From Epithemia pelagica (lineage: Eukaryota > Bacillariophyta > Bacillariophyceae > Surirellales > Surirellaceae), in assembly GCA_946965045.2 (NCBI GenBank), contig OX337238.1:1302001-1366000 (forward strand): DNA of 64,000 bases, in the 5' to 3' direction. Of this stretch, positions 53,768 to 64,000 are shown one piece after another. A program made the translations under genes and the position numbers. Below the pieces are notes generated by a model. It did not search any database, was not told the DNA's origin, and saw only the letters and a list, made by a program, of their open reading frames with translations. How positions within the stretch are numbered: the first letter of the stretch is position 1; each line of letters starts with the position of its first letter.

Positions 53768-56700
53768 TTGCGGATGATGCAGGACAACGTGTCATGTTCC
53801 ACCCCGGGATACATGTTTCTTCAAAAGTTGAGAGCGATTACTTCTTCCATGGGCCATACGTCGGGTGCAGCAAAAAGGGCCCGACAGAGAATGTTTTCGA
53901 TGATTTCGCATCATGGTTTGCCGTCTTTGTTGTTTACCATTACACCAGAGGATGCAATTAACTACAGAATCAGGGTAATGTCGACGGACGGGACAGGCGA
54001 GCGTCCGCCACCCGATCCATTCACTTGTGATTTCAGTGAACTTGCAAAATATGCTAAGGAATGTAAGGAAATTAGGGTTGATAATCCAGGGCTGTGTGCA
54101 TTTGATTTTGAGAATGTACTCCGGATTACAATCGCACATTTGATAGGGTGGGACGAAACTGAACAGAAAAACAAACCCTGCTTTGGAATATTTGGAGACA
54201 TAAGTGGGTGGTGTTACGCAGTTGAGGAACAGGGACAAAAAACCCTACATGCACATTTTCTGCTGTGGGTGAAAGATTGGGCAAAATTGCTAAATGGGCT
54301 ATCGGATGAAAGCCTCAGGGATACGTTCAAGAAGCAAATGGAGAAATATGTGTCAGCCGTGTCAAGTGCGGAATTGCATGGTAACGATTGTCAACCGGTG
54401 TGCACAAATGATGGCTGCTCTGGGTCTGTCTTAGAGCACTGCAGTGCGCAGGACTTGCGAAATCTCCGTACACGGGCTGGAAAGACGGCTTTCGGTGGGA
54501 AACAAATTATGAAGTGTGGGACTTGTGACAAAGGCTACTCAAGTGAGGATCTGGTAAAAATCCTACTTGACCCAATGTTTTCTCTGCAGGGGGGAGACGA
54601 TGAACCGTTTTGGCCACATGTTTCTTCACAACACACAAAATATCAGCTACTTATGGAGTTTGCATTGATGCGGCATAATCATCCGTTTGTTCCGAAGATC
54701 CTCGACGATAAACAAGCTGCAAGGTTTGTCGCAGCTTTGAGGAACCTACATAATTCGAATCACTGTACAGCATGTTTCAAAAAAGGGGGAGAATGCCGGA
54801 TGAAGATTCCCAACCTTCCCTTTGAAAAAACCACTTTGGTTTTTGATGAGCATTACACTAATTGGTACGACTGGAAAGGGAACAACCGTGCACGACAGCT
54901 TTTCCATGTAGGTCATAAGCGTTCCAGAGCAGATGTTATGATGAATATCCATAATCGTGCGGCAAGTAATCTGTTTGCTTGTAACACCAATGTGGTTGCG
55001 GGTGTCGATGGTGGTAGTGTCATGTATATGACATGCTATGTGTCGAAGAATACGCAGAATGAGGACAATGAGCATTTTGCTTCTGCCGCGAAGCATATGG
55101 TTCGTAAAATGAAGACGTATTTAAGCAACGATTTAGGGGACAATGAGAATCGGGAGAATAACACTGCCGATACTGATAATGACAGAGTCCTGCACGGTAT
55201 GCGTGGGCTAATTGGTGCTGTTTTGCTTTCTACGGGGGCACACGTATGCAGTGCACCAATGGCAGCGTTTTTGTTGAGGAATGAGTCTCGTTTTGGGTTT
55301 TCGCATGAATTTGCATATGTTGATCTCAGGGATTTTGAGTCAGACAAACTTGAGAAGTTTTCGTGTGATGCCTATGACGGCGAGGTTTTCCTGAAATCGT
55401 CTGTGGCTGATTACTTATATAGGCCACATGATTTAGAGGGTGTGTGTCTTTATGACTTCCTCTGCAGTTATTCTGTTGGGCGTGCGACCTCTAAAAACCG
55501 TGGAATGGAGTGGGTAGCAGAGCATCCGTCGCGGGGTAATTTGGTGTTGAAAAAAAATAAGAAAGACAAAATTCCACTTATTTCCTTTCTGGATTTTGTT
55601 GATACAAAATTTTTTGGGGACCGGTCAATTGACAATGTTGATGCATCGGGAGATGTTGTTCTTGATTCTGGTTTGGCAGCCATGGAATCTTATGCAAAGA
55701 AGGCCTGCCTTCTTTTTTACCCCTTTTGGCAGACAGGGGATCTTAGATCAGGGAACGGGAGATATCTGGGGAAATTCCAGCAGGGTTTGGCAGGTGGTAT
55801 CATTTTAAAACAGCATTTGACGGTTCTTTCAAACATACAAGACTGTCGTAATAGTCTTAATTGCGGGAGACCGAGCGATTCTCTAGAAAGAGTGACAGAG
55901 CAACCATCGCTTGTTGTTGGTGATGCAAGTGATTCTGAGGAAGAGTGCGAAACAGGAATCGACCCTGGCATGGATGCAGTTTTTGATGAATTGATTTCGT
56001 GCCTGGATGTGAGTCCGCCGTTGTTAAGAAACGCTGATGGATTGTTGGCAGTTGATAGCAGGTTTATTCGGTCATGTGGGACAAACAAATGTGGTGAAAA
56101 CTTGGTGGTCTGTCCGGAGTTGCCTGACTCGTCGCCATCAGTGTTTCGTGTCAGTTTTGATGAGCAGGTAGACAGTGCTACCTTTGTACAGCATGCAAGT
56201 GTGGATGAGGAGGTATTTGAATCAAGAAGAATCACTTATAGAAGTTTGCATGAACTGTCTGTCCGTTTTCGTGAGCGTGTGATGGGTGTAGATGCTAACA
56301 GTCACCTGCAGGCAACTGGGACATTGGAGAATATTCGGGCGTATGCGGATGTGTGTTTTAGATCAGATGTGGATCAAAAAAGAGCTTTTGAGTCAATAGT
56401 AGCTGCGTTTGTGCTGGAATTATATAAGGAGGCAAATAGAACACAAGCAGCAGCCGACTCCGAAGATGAACTGGAGGCAAACCACCAGAATACGAGGTTT
56501 CTTAGTTTACGCAAAAAAGAATTGGAAAAAGTGAATAGAGGTCATCAATACATTGCGTTCCTTTCTGGTGCAGGTGGTACGGGGAAAAGCCATGTTTTAA
56601 AATCGGTTGTCCGATATGCCAAAAGCATGTGCCGCAATTTGAGTGTTAAGTACGACAAGCGGACTATTGTTGTGACCGCGCTTACTGGTGCGGCTGCTGT

Positions 56701-58093
56701 TGGTATAAATGGTGAAACAACCCATAATGCCTGTGCTATAAATCGAGAGGTTGATGGAGAGGTCGAGGAGTGGACAAATGCGTATATGTTGGTTGTGGAT
56801 GAAATTTCGTTTGCATCCAAAGATGTGCTTATAAGTCTGCATCATAAACTGCGTGAGATCAAAGAAAATGCAACTGCCCGATATGGAGGAATTCCTGTGT
56901 TATTTGCTGGAGATTTTACGCAGTTGAAACCCGTGAAAGGATACCCCTTGTTTGTGTATAAGGATCTTGAACATTGGTATGAATGGGTACATACGTTTAT
57001 GGAGCTTCGAACTAATCATAGATTCGTCGACGATCCAGATTACGGTGAACTGCTTTCAAGGTATAGAGATATTGGGCCTGATGCAATAGATCTGGATACA
57101 TTAAATACACGTGTTGTTGGTAGTCCACGGGGGCCACGTGAGAGCGACATACCGTCTACGGCAGATTATGCCACAAAGTCCAACATTGATCGTGCGGCTA
57201 TTAACGATGCCATCTTTTGCAAACATTTAACAGAAACACATTCAAAGGATCCGGAAAGGGACCCCCCTTTGCATACGATTTGCGTTCGTGCGTCTGACTT
57301 GCGTTGGAAGAAGCCAAAGACGAGAAGAGACTATGTGGACTTTAATTCGGCCAGTAAAGACATGTTATATGCGTATTGTGGTGAGGGACATGTTAAGAGT
57401 AAAGATAATAAGCATTACGACCCATTGTTGAAATTTTACTATGGTCGTCCATTGATGATTAATGACAATATCGATGTTGAGAGGTGTGTTGCTAATGGGG
57501 CAATGTGCACTTTCCGTGAAGTTGTGTTGATGCCAGGAGTTACAGTTGGTGATATGGAGAAGATATGTATTGATGGCTACTTTGTTTGGTGTGTCAGTGT
57601 GTCACAAGTTCAGGGTTTGAGAGTGACAATGCAAGATGGTGTTGAAGGTTTCGTAGTGAATTTGGAGGCTACAAAAGTTACAGTGACTGTTCAGTTTCTT
57701 CTGCCGGGATTTGGTAGGAATGTGAGGATAAAGAAGACTATGAGGCTGAAGCAGTTTCCGATTAATGTATCAAATGCACGAACAGGACATAAATTGCAGG
57801 GAAGGTCGTTGCGTCATTTGGTGATTAGTTCGTGGGACTATACGGATAATTGGGTGTATGTGTGTTTGTCTCGTTGTGCTACTTTGAATGGTTTGTTTTT
57901 GCGGCAGCCGTTAAATTTGGACAAAACAAGAGGCATTTCAGAAGAGTGTGCGAGATTCTATGAGTTGTTCAGGGAGACTAAACAGCTACCTGAAAAGTTG
58001 TTCTGTTTGAGGAGGAAAGGGGATAGTACCGCTTTCGATGTTTTTTTATGGAGAGAATTGGACGGCGGTTTTGCAGTTGTCCTTGGATGTTGA
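53768..58093 (+). pseudogene. Helitron Rep/Pif1 helicase piece
   Basis: About 1,440 codons (first ATG 53774). Rep: HHGLPSLLFTITPED at residues 48-62, HUH motif TLHAHFLLW (His161, His163), zinc motif HCTACFKKGGECRMKIP at 332-348, two-tyrosine motif YMTCYVSK (Tyr420, Tyr424, Lys427). Pif1 helicase: Walker A LSGAGGTGKSHV (about 932), Walker B VVDEIS (about 1006), GDFTQLKPV (about 1047), TNHRF, and RTGHKLQGRS (about 1336) followed by WVYVCLSRC. Every catalytic residue seen is intact, so this part could still be functional if translated. Rep nicks and joins single-stranded DNA; the helicase drives strand displacement in rolling-circle transposition. Confidence 0.9.
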
Positions 58094-59123
58094 AATGATG
58101 GTCAAGTTGGTGGCAAGGCATCCATTGTTGTGTTTCTTTCGTTAAATTGATTTGGTCATGTGAGCGGGTAGACAGGGGTCTTGAGTGTTGCTGCATGGTT
58201 TGGATGGCACGCTTGAAATTTAATTTATTCTCCTAGTCATGATTGTTATGGAACTTTAGAGTCACATCTCATAGTGGGGGGATTTCAAGTTGTTTTGATC
58301 TACTCATTCCACGTCTTGTTTTGACGTGGACCGACGTGGTGAGGTGGTTGTGATTTATTGCGGACGCCGGCCCCAGCCGTCATTGGAGGTATGGGTGGGT
58401 CAGGTTGGCGTGGTAGGTTATGAGCCCTTTTATGTTTGGGTGATCGTTGAACTCAGACGTTCCATCCCGAAGGGTACTGTCTGTCGTGCGTACGTCGTGT
58501 CGCGGCAGGAGTTCGGGAGCAGATGGTCAGACACGTTTGGGATTGCGCGCAACGAGCGCGCAAGCACAAGGCGCGCGCAACTTTGGTTGGAGCTAGAGTG
58601 CAGAGCATCAGCATCAGCATCAGAGTCGAGCTCACAATCTTGAGATTAGTGAGCAGACTACGAACTCTGCCGTCTCGAGTGAAGGACTCACGATAGTTGT
58701 AGCCTAAGAGATTCAAAAACTAGCCCCATACCCGCCCTTGGGAGCCAATCTTTTTGGTTCCTTGGGGCCTTTACGGCACACGCGTCTACTCCTCTAGCGT
58801 GTCACTGAACAACTACAGCGAGACCTGCACGAAGACAGAGCGCCACGACAGCTGCAGGATGTGGTCGCTGGGTCATTTCTTCGTATGCGGTTTTGGTGGG
58901 TTTGGGTTTGGGGGAGCGGTTGTGTTATGCACGAACGCCTCTATTGGTCTTGGTCGTGCATGTGACACCCCTGCGCGCGCTCTCGCACCTAGGTAGTCCC
59001 GCCATTTTGGTGGGGGAGAAAACAACGACAATGATGGAATAACACAAAATATCAACGTCTTAATCATGAAAGTGAACACAAACACCAGAAGCCTCAACGC
59101 TTGTATAGATTAAGATAATAATG
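58094..59123. other. 1-kb non-coding region, right border of the accessory block
   Basis: Contains a 7-bp-stem hairpin (58310-58330), a CATCAG microsatellite (about 58605-58625) and the right 55-bp direct repeat. A 105-codon plus frame at 58326-58643 has no recognisable pattern. Confidence 0.4.
58822..58876 (+). repeat. 55-bp direct repeat, right copy
   Basis: Identical to 46224-46278 over 55 bp. Confidence 0.9.
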
Positions 59124-61479
59124 TTATCTATGGGAATCTTCGTCCGCAGATGAGAGCACGGAAGATGAATCAAGTGTCATGTCCTTTCTCACCGATCCAA
59201 AGCAAAATTCAATCGCTCTATCAGCCAAGAGACGGGACGTTGCGACCACATGCCCCTTGTACGAACGACCAAGAAAGATCATTTCGGAACGGTACCCATT
59301 CATGAGAACCTGTTTTCGCTTGTACGAGGAGTCCATTGATGATCCAAACTTAGTCTTGAGACTTTCTGCGACTTCGGCTCGTGGTAGCCAGCCCCCCTTT
59401 TCGTTCAAAAGCTGTACAACACTTTCTTCTTCTCGCGACGTGTCCTTTGTATCGGGGGGAACAGGTAACAAGGCAGCTTCATGGTTTTCGGGAAGGCTGA
59501 TGCGTGGTTGTTTGAATTCGCTCTTGGTGAAGCGCACCACAAAACCACGTCGCACGGCTTCGTCAATCCAATGATTGCTGGAGGCTCTTGCTGAAAACGT
59601 ACCGTACGTTGGACTCTGATCCGAAAGATAACTTTGGAGGTCGTACTCCGCAACACAAACTTCATCGTTTTCTGCCATCTTTGATACAATTGCCAACACC
59701 CGTTGGGCTGCTTCCAACTTTTTTGGCTCTTCCATTCGTCCCCATGAACTGCAGGTACTACAAAAAACACCATCGTCATCGCGGTTGGCTTGGTCAGAAC
59801 CAATTTCATTAAATGGCATGTTGCAAAGCGAGCATTTCTTCTCCTCAATCAAGACACAGCGCCAGTCACCAAGGACTCCTGACCGGATCCAAGGGAACTC
59901 TGAAGCTGTTTTTTGTGCATTCATCAACGTGTGGTGCATCAAGATCAACCATTTGTTGTTATGATAGTATACATAGGTCCATTTTGGATACAAAGCACCA
60001 GGCTCGCAATCTCTTAGTGCCACGACGATCACAAACGGTAATTCTACAGCCAGTTGAAGAACTTTGCTAGGAATGGTGCCAAGATCAGGAGGCAGGGTAT
60101 GCGAGAGTGCCATTTTCGAACGGCGATTGCGCTTGGTCTGCACCACAGTGAATTCGCCATCCACGGGAGGAGGTAAACTCAACACTTTAGTCGCGCCAGC
60201 ACCTGCTCATTGGTCGACCGGGAGGAGGTTTGTCAGGACTTGTTTTACTTTTGTGCTGGTAAAATTATGTGTCCATGACTTACCAGTTTCAATCACGTAA
60301 CCGCTGTCAATGACTTGCGCAAAGAAACTACGAATGGCGTCTCTATCCTGGAATCGAACCGGGTTTTGCAATCGCAGCATACCACCAACCTGAGATTTCA
60401 GCATAGAATAATATAAACCATCTGATTTGGTTCCGTTTTCCTTCAAAATCGTGCGCAGAAACTCAACAGTGTCCACCCATTCTTCCTCTTCGGTCAATGG
60501 CTTTAGCTCAAAGTTATCAGATTCTTTATTGTCCGGTTTCTCTTCATCCTCAGCCTCGCCACTGGAAAGCACTTTATCTCTAAAACTCATCATGGTCTCT
60601 TTTTGCAACGGAATGGTTGGTTTCGGGCTGTCCTCTCTTCCTTGACTGTCCTCTATTCCTTGACTACCATCTGCAGTATCCTCCGGGGCGTCCGATGCGG
60701 ATGAAGCGTTTCTGGATGAAATTGGAACACTCAGCGACGATTCTGGCTTCACGGGAACATGGGGAGAAGCTCCACCCACGACACTTCGATATTGCAAAAT
60801 ATCTGTCTCCCATCGCATTTTCATATCACAGTTCACATGTAGCATGGACTGTAACGTTCCCTTGGAGATTACAATCGTCCGCCACTGAGGTCGTTGCAAC
60901 ACGGCCAACAAATAGGCATAGTCAACATCTCCCGTCACAAAGCACAGTCAACATCTCCCGTCACAAAGCACAAGGTGGCCGCTTGTGGATGATTAAAGGC
61001 AAACTGCATGGCGTCCACAATAATCATCTTATCCGCCACCTCCTTCCGTCCACTATGAGGACAATCCACCAAATGGCATCCCGACAACTGCAAATCCGAT
61101 CTCTTGTGCTGTGGAATTTGTCCAAGTCCAATACTGGCATAACCACGAAACTGCACCAAATCTCCATGGGGCGAAAGACTTGTTTTTAAGCGACGTACGA
61201 CGTCACGACCACTGCTACTCGTGGGTATGGGCATGTTTTCCAAATCCCAAAAAATGGCCATGGGTGCTTCTCGACGTTGTACCGCTGCCGTGGCCACATT
61301 GACAATGTCTCGAGCGGCCAACACGGGTATTCCACCCTCCAAGAGGTCATTTACATGTCTTTGGTGTCACGACGAAACGAATCCCAAGAAGCTCCCAGTT
61401 CAATTAACCGATCAGCCCAACGATTAATGGACGGCTGATTGGAAAGGTTCTTGGCCCATTCCTCAAAGGTTTCTTCCAT
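59124..61479 (-). pseudogene. NYN-domain / LOTUS-like (MARF1-type) RNA-binding nuclease gene, two frame breaks
   Basis: Parts on the minus strand: ATG 61479 to TAA 61353 (MEETFEEWAKNLSNQPSINR...); a NYN nuclease domain 61342-60935 (MAIFWDLENMPIPTSSSGRD, HLVDCPHSGRKEVADKMIIV, LCFVTGDVD); 60938-60294 resuming TGDVDYAYLLAVLQRPQWRT; a 91-nt intron (60203-60293, donor GTAAGT, acceptor GAGCAG, phase 1); and 60202-59124. Downstream regions resemble OST-HTH/LOTUS winged helices (FLRTILKENGTKSDGLYYSM; VVQLLNEKGGWLPRAEVAES) and a CSLCN...CSTC zinc site. NYN proteins are PIN-like RNases; with LOTUS they resemble MARF1/Limkain-b1. Breaks: the TAA at 61353 and a 26-bp tandem duplication. Could be an intact gene with assembly errors. 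Confidence 0.75.
60920..60971 (+). repeat. Perfect 26-bp tandem duplication in the NYN domain
   Basis: 60920-60945 and 60946-60971 are identical (AGTCAACATCTCCCGTCACA and six more bases). 26 is not a multiple of three, so the frame is shifted in the middle of the conserved FVTGDVD motif. Confidence 0.95.
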
Positions 61480-63624
61480 GATCCTCAGAGATGAGACAGG
61501 ATATCACTCAGCAACACAACAAGTGCCAACCGTGGTGATTCTCTCGAAAAGTGGAGAGAGGTTGGCACATGTTCCTTTCAGGCCTGCAGCACTAGATTTT
61601 TATCGCGGTTGATGATTGGCCGAGCCATGCTGAGATCAACAAGTTCTCACACCAAATTTCGATTTGTCTTCTGATTGGCTGAGCTGTAGAGTGTCATTCA
61701 CCGACACACGCAACTGGATACATGCTTTTGTGTGAGGCGTTTTCGCACCAGTACACAATGTAAAAGTAAGGGATTTGATTCATTGGAGGAAGCTGGACCA
61801 ACATGTTCACCACTTGCTCCGTTCATGGGAGTCATCGTAGTAATGTCTTGAGTGTTCGGTGTCGACATTCTCTTCATATCTTGTCGGAGTCGCAGATATA
61901 ACTTTCTCTTCTCACAAAAACATTATTTGACAAACACTCATGCAACACTAGGCCTCATTATTTCATTTGCACTCCTGTGTCCTTTGACCCTATGTTGTTT
62001 CATAGCAGAGGAGCGGAGCGCTCGAAAGGGCAATCAGTCAGTGTTGTTGTGCCTTTGTGGAGAGAAGAAAAATGCAAAGAAACCCAGCGATACTACAGCC
62101 GCTTTACCATCAAAATCTAATCTATCGCAGCTACCATCGCAAAGGTCACCATGACCATGCGGGGTACTCCTAGCACTCAACGTAGGGAGTGGGAATAGCT
62201 CAGGGATGAGCCGATAAAACCACAATCGCCCAGCTCTACGTCATTCGTCACCTTGTTGTTTGTGTAAAAGAGAACCTACTTTTCTGAATAGAGAAATTTA
62301 GTTGCACCCCATGCATTGATTGCTGCCGACGAACGCCATTCGAGAGGAAAAAATGATACTCTCTCCATCAAACGGCGAACTACCTACTAGTTGACACGTC
62401 ACAATAAAAAGTTCAGGGCTATGGTAACATGCAATTGTTATATGAGTACAAACATTCAAGTTCTGCTTGGATCAGATGGTTCTATGTGGTAGAGTGGTCT
62501 TCGTTCTGGCCTGGTGGATTTTTATCATGCTGCTGCAGTTTCTCTTGCTGGAACAAACAGTCAGTAAGTAGAGTACCAAGGCATCTGTCGCTGTGGTATA
62601 CTTATTCTTGTCAGGTTCATGCCGACAAGCTGTAAGTTTGAAGCATATACAGGACACACCCCGTGACAATGCACGCACGAAGCACGCTGGTTGAGGTACC
62701 ATTGCCCTCTAGATCGATATCCAAATTAGAATCCTCATCGGAAAGGAAGGGTATTTGTTTGAGGACTTGAAATTGTTGTCGTTGTTGTTGATTCTCTTCC
62801 TTCTGTTGAGGCAAGGGTATGGAAAACCAAAATGCATGAGCAAACATGTTGCGAATAGCTCCATGGCGATCCGACAAGCCGAAATCAGTGCAACCAACGA
62901 TGGTTACATGAAAATCAATGAGCACGTACCATCCACATGATTATGATTCTCGACGTAAGTCTTTGCGGGTATGGAAAGTACAAGTATCGGTACTGGTCGT
63001 CTCTGAAATTGTGACACCATGTGCTCTGGTTCATGTGATGCCCATTATTGTTTCGTTATGCAAGGCAAAGGCGAGAACCGGTTCGAGAGGAACCTTTGAG
63101 ATTTGAGATGATCCATGGACAACGTTGCACCAGAGTCATGAGTCATCTCCCAAGGGTAAAAAGTAGAGGGTTCTCTTTTCGACGATTCGGAACCCATCTT
63201 GAGCGCGCGACTGAAAGAGGCGACGGCACGCTCGCAGTGAGTCGAGAGCGTGACAGTGACATGCCGATTGGCGCCAAGCGTCAAGCGCCTCACCATTCAC
63301 CATGACCCGCGAATCGGGAAGAGGAAGAAGTGGGTTCGGTTCAGCCGGAACCATGGCAACCTGTTTCTACGGTTTTACAAACAGCTTTTTAAACTGGAGG
63401 ATGAGGTACAATGCATACGTATTCCGTTGCCAACGGGCAAGCCTTTGACGCTTTCGAACAAGCCACGGACGTTCCGCATGACATCCAAACTCTTCCCATC
63501 TCGTCCAAAAAAAGGCATGTCGAAATAATATGCTGACTGATTCAAAAATGTCTCTTCGCAAACTTGCATTTTTCTGAATCATCGTCATTCGGATACATAG
63601 CGAAAAGTGGATATTTCTTGGACG
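61480..63624. other. 2.1-kb region without a confident gene
   Basis: A minus frame at 62617-62925 (102 codons) has a coherent end, FLSDEDSNLDIDLEGNGTST then VLRACIVTGCVLYMLQTYSL (possible tail anchor), and might be a terminal exon. A plus frame 61852-62154 has one hydrophobic helix. Neither is supported by a family pattern. Confidence 0.3.
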
Positions 63625-64000
63625 ATGAGAAAGATTGCCACCACTCGAGCATTAGATGGGCGATTGGGTGCCAGTACCATGAAGAAGAAGAAGAACAAGA
63701 AGAAGCGGCATTGTACCGACACGAAACCGCCATTAGATCCACGACGAGTCCATTCCTCTGCAACTTTCTTACCGACCGTTCCAAGAAAGGCAACACGAAT
63801 TGGATCGAAGCTGAACAGCCACAACAAACGATTTTGGGTTCTCGTCAGCACCCTTGTGGTGGCCTTGTTTGCATTGCTTGTGTTTTCCATTGTAATTGTC
63901 GTACTATTGGAGACTCATACTCCACTCGAAGCATATTCTCCAGGATCGCCCCCAATGCCGTTTTCCAAGGCTGTTCCCAACACCCATTCTTCCACCATAC
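63625..64000 (+). CDS. N-terminal part of a single-pass membrane protein (partial)
   Basis: An open frame from ATG 63625 runs off the right edge (125 codons). It has a Lys-rich cytosolic N-terminus (MKKKKNKKKRHC), a basic segment SKLNSHNKRFWVL, and one strong transmembrane helix (STLVVALFALLVFSIVIVVL, residues about 77-97), followed by a Pro/Ser-rich stem. This is the layout of type II Golgi enzymes such as glycosyl- or sulfotransferases; the catalytic part lies outside, so the product is not identified. Confidence 0.6.
   Translation, partial: MRKIATTRALDGRLGASTMKKKKNKKKRHCTDTKPPLDPRRVHSSATFLPTVPRKATRIGSKLNSHNKRFWVLVSTLVVALFALLVFSIVIVVLLETHTPLEAYSPGSPPMPFSKAVPNTHSSTI

Larger units (their letters stand above)
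52380..58093 (+). mobile_element. Helitron-type rolling-circle transposon, coding core
   Basis: Three consecutive ORFs make one Rep/helicase polyprotein: N-terminal Helitron-associated Cys/His domain (DUF6570-like), Helitron-like N/HUH Rep domain, Pif1-family helicase. Termini (5' TC, 3' CTRR plus hairpin) could not be fixed. A CCACGTC-loop-GACGTGG hairpin at 58310-58330 and a CTAGT at about 58237 are in the expected direction but not in the canonical spacing. Broken by a frameshift at about 53070 and TAG at 53750. Confidence 0.85.

Noticed and set aside
58237-58330. Helitron 3' terminus (CTAGT and a CCACGTC/GACGTGG hairpin)
   Set aside because: The hairpin is downstream of CTAGT rather than 10-15 nt upstream, so the canonical end is not satisfied.
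60340-60370. B-box-like GGTTCGATTCCAGG on the minus strand
   Set aside because: Lies inside the coding frame of the NYN/LOTUS gene, with no cloverleaf possible.

Overview
The window looks like nuclear DNA of a photosynthetic stramenopile, most likely a diatom. Supporting signs are compact genes with 0-2 short GT-AG introns (about 70-160 nt), Asn/Gln/Thr homopolymers, a small protein with a signal peptide ending in an ASAF-like plastid motif, a pair of SLC34-type Na/phosphate cotransporters, and many single-exon genes on both strands. No bacterial operon logic, rRNA or tRNA gene was seen. The species cannot be named from sequence alone.

Layout. (1) 0-36 kb is mostly ordinary host genes: adenylate kinase (-), kelch-repeat protein (+), a Golgi-type glycosyltransferase (+), a membrane-anchored SET-domain protein (+), Na/Pi cotransporter 1 (+), a short ankyrin protein (-), an HBS1-type ribosome-rescue GTPase (+), two divergently transcribed homologous membrane/coiled-coil/EF-hand-like proteins (17.5-20.7 kb), a coiled-coil protein divergent from a class III aminotransferase, an LRR-like protein (-), a frameshifted AAA-ATPase-like/PD-(D/E)XK gene, two small proteins, and Na/Pi cotransporter 2 (+). 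A TIR-bounded insertion sits at 6.7-8.2 kb. (2) 36.2-43.7 kb is a minus-strand non-LTR retrotransposon with two overlapping ORFs (ORF1; ORF2 with C2H2 fingers, reverse transcriptase and a restriction-like endonuclease-type C-terminus). Its ORF1 is split by a 718-bp mariner/Stowaway-like element with CTCCCTCC termini and a TA duplication. The 5' side abuts the 3' stump of an ankyrin gene. (3) 44.4-45.6 kb holds a membrane RING-H2 gene. (4) 46.2-58.9 kb is an accessory block bracketed by two identical 55-bp copies of the same sequence. It contains a divergent pair of proteins with ubiquitin-like (beta-grasp) patterns, an unknown 269-aa protein with a one-codon first exon, several tandem repeats, a roughly 420-bp microsatellite tract, and a broken Helitron Rep/helicase locus. 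(5) 59.1-61.5 kb is a NYN/LOTUS (MARF1-like) gene broken by a perfect 26-bp tandem duplication and a second frameshift. The window closes with the 5' part of a single-pass membrane protein.

How it fits together. Host genes cover phosphate uptake, adenylate homeostasis, glycosylation, translation rescue, amino-acid metabolism and ubiquitin ligation. The right half records successive transposon activity: retrotransposon insertion, nested mariner insertion, and a Helitron-associated block that may carry ubiquitin-like cargo. The strongest candidates for something undescribed are that 12.5-kb bracketed block and the divergent coiled-coil/EF-hand-like gene pair. All functional statements are by eye; no database search was run.
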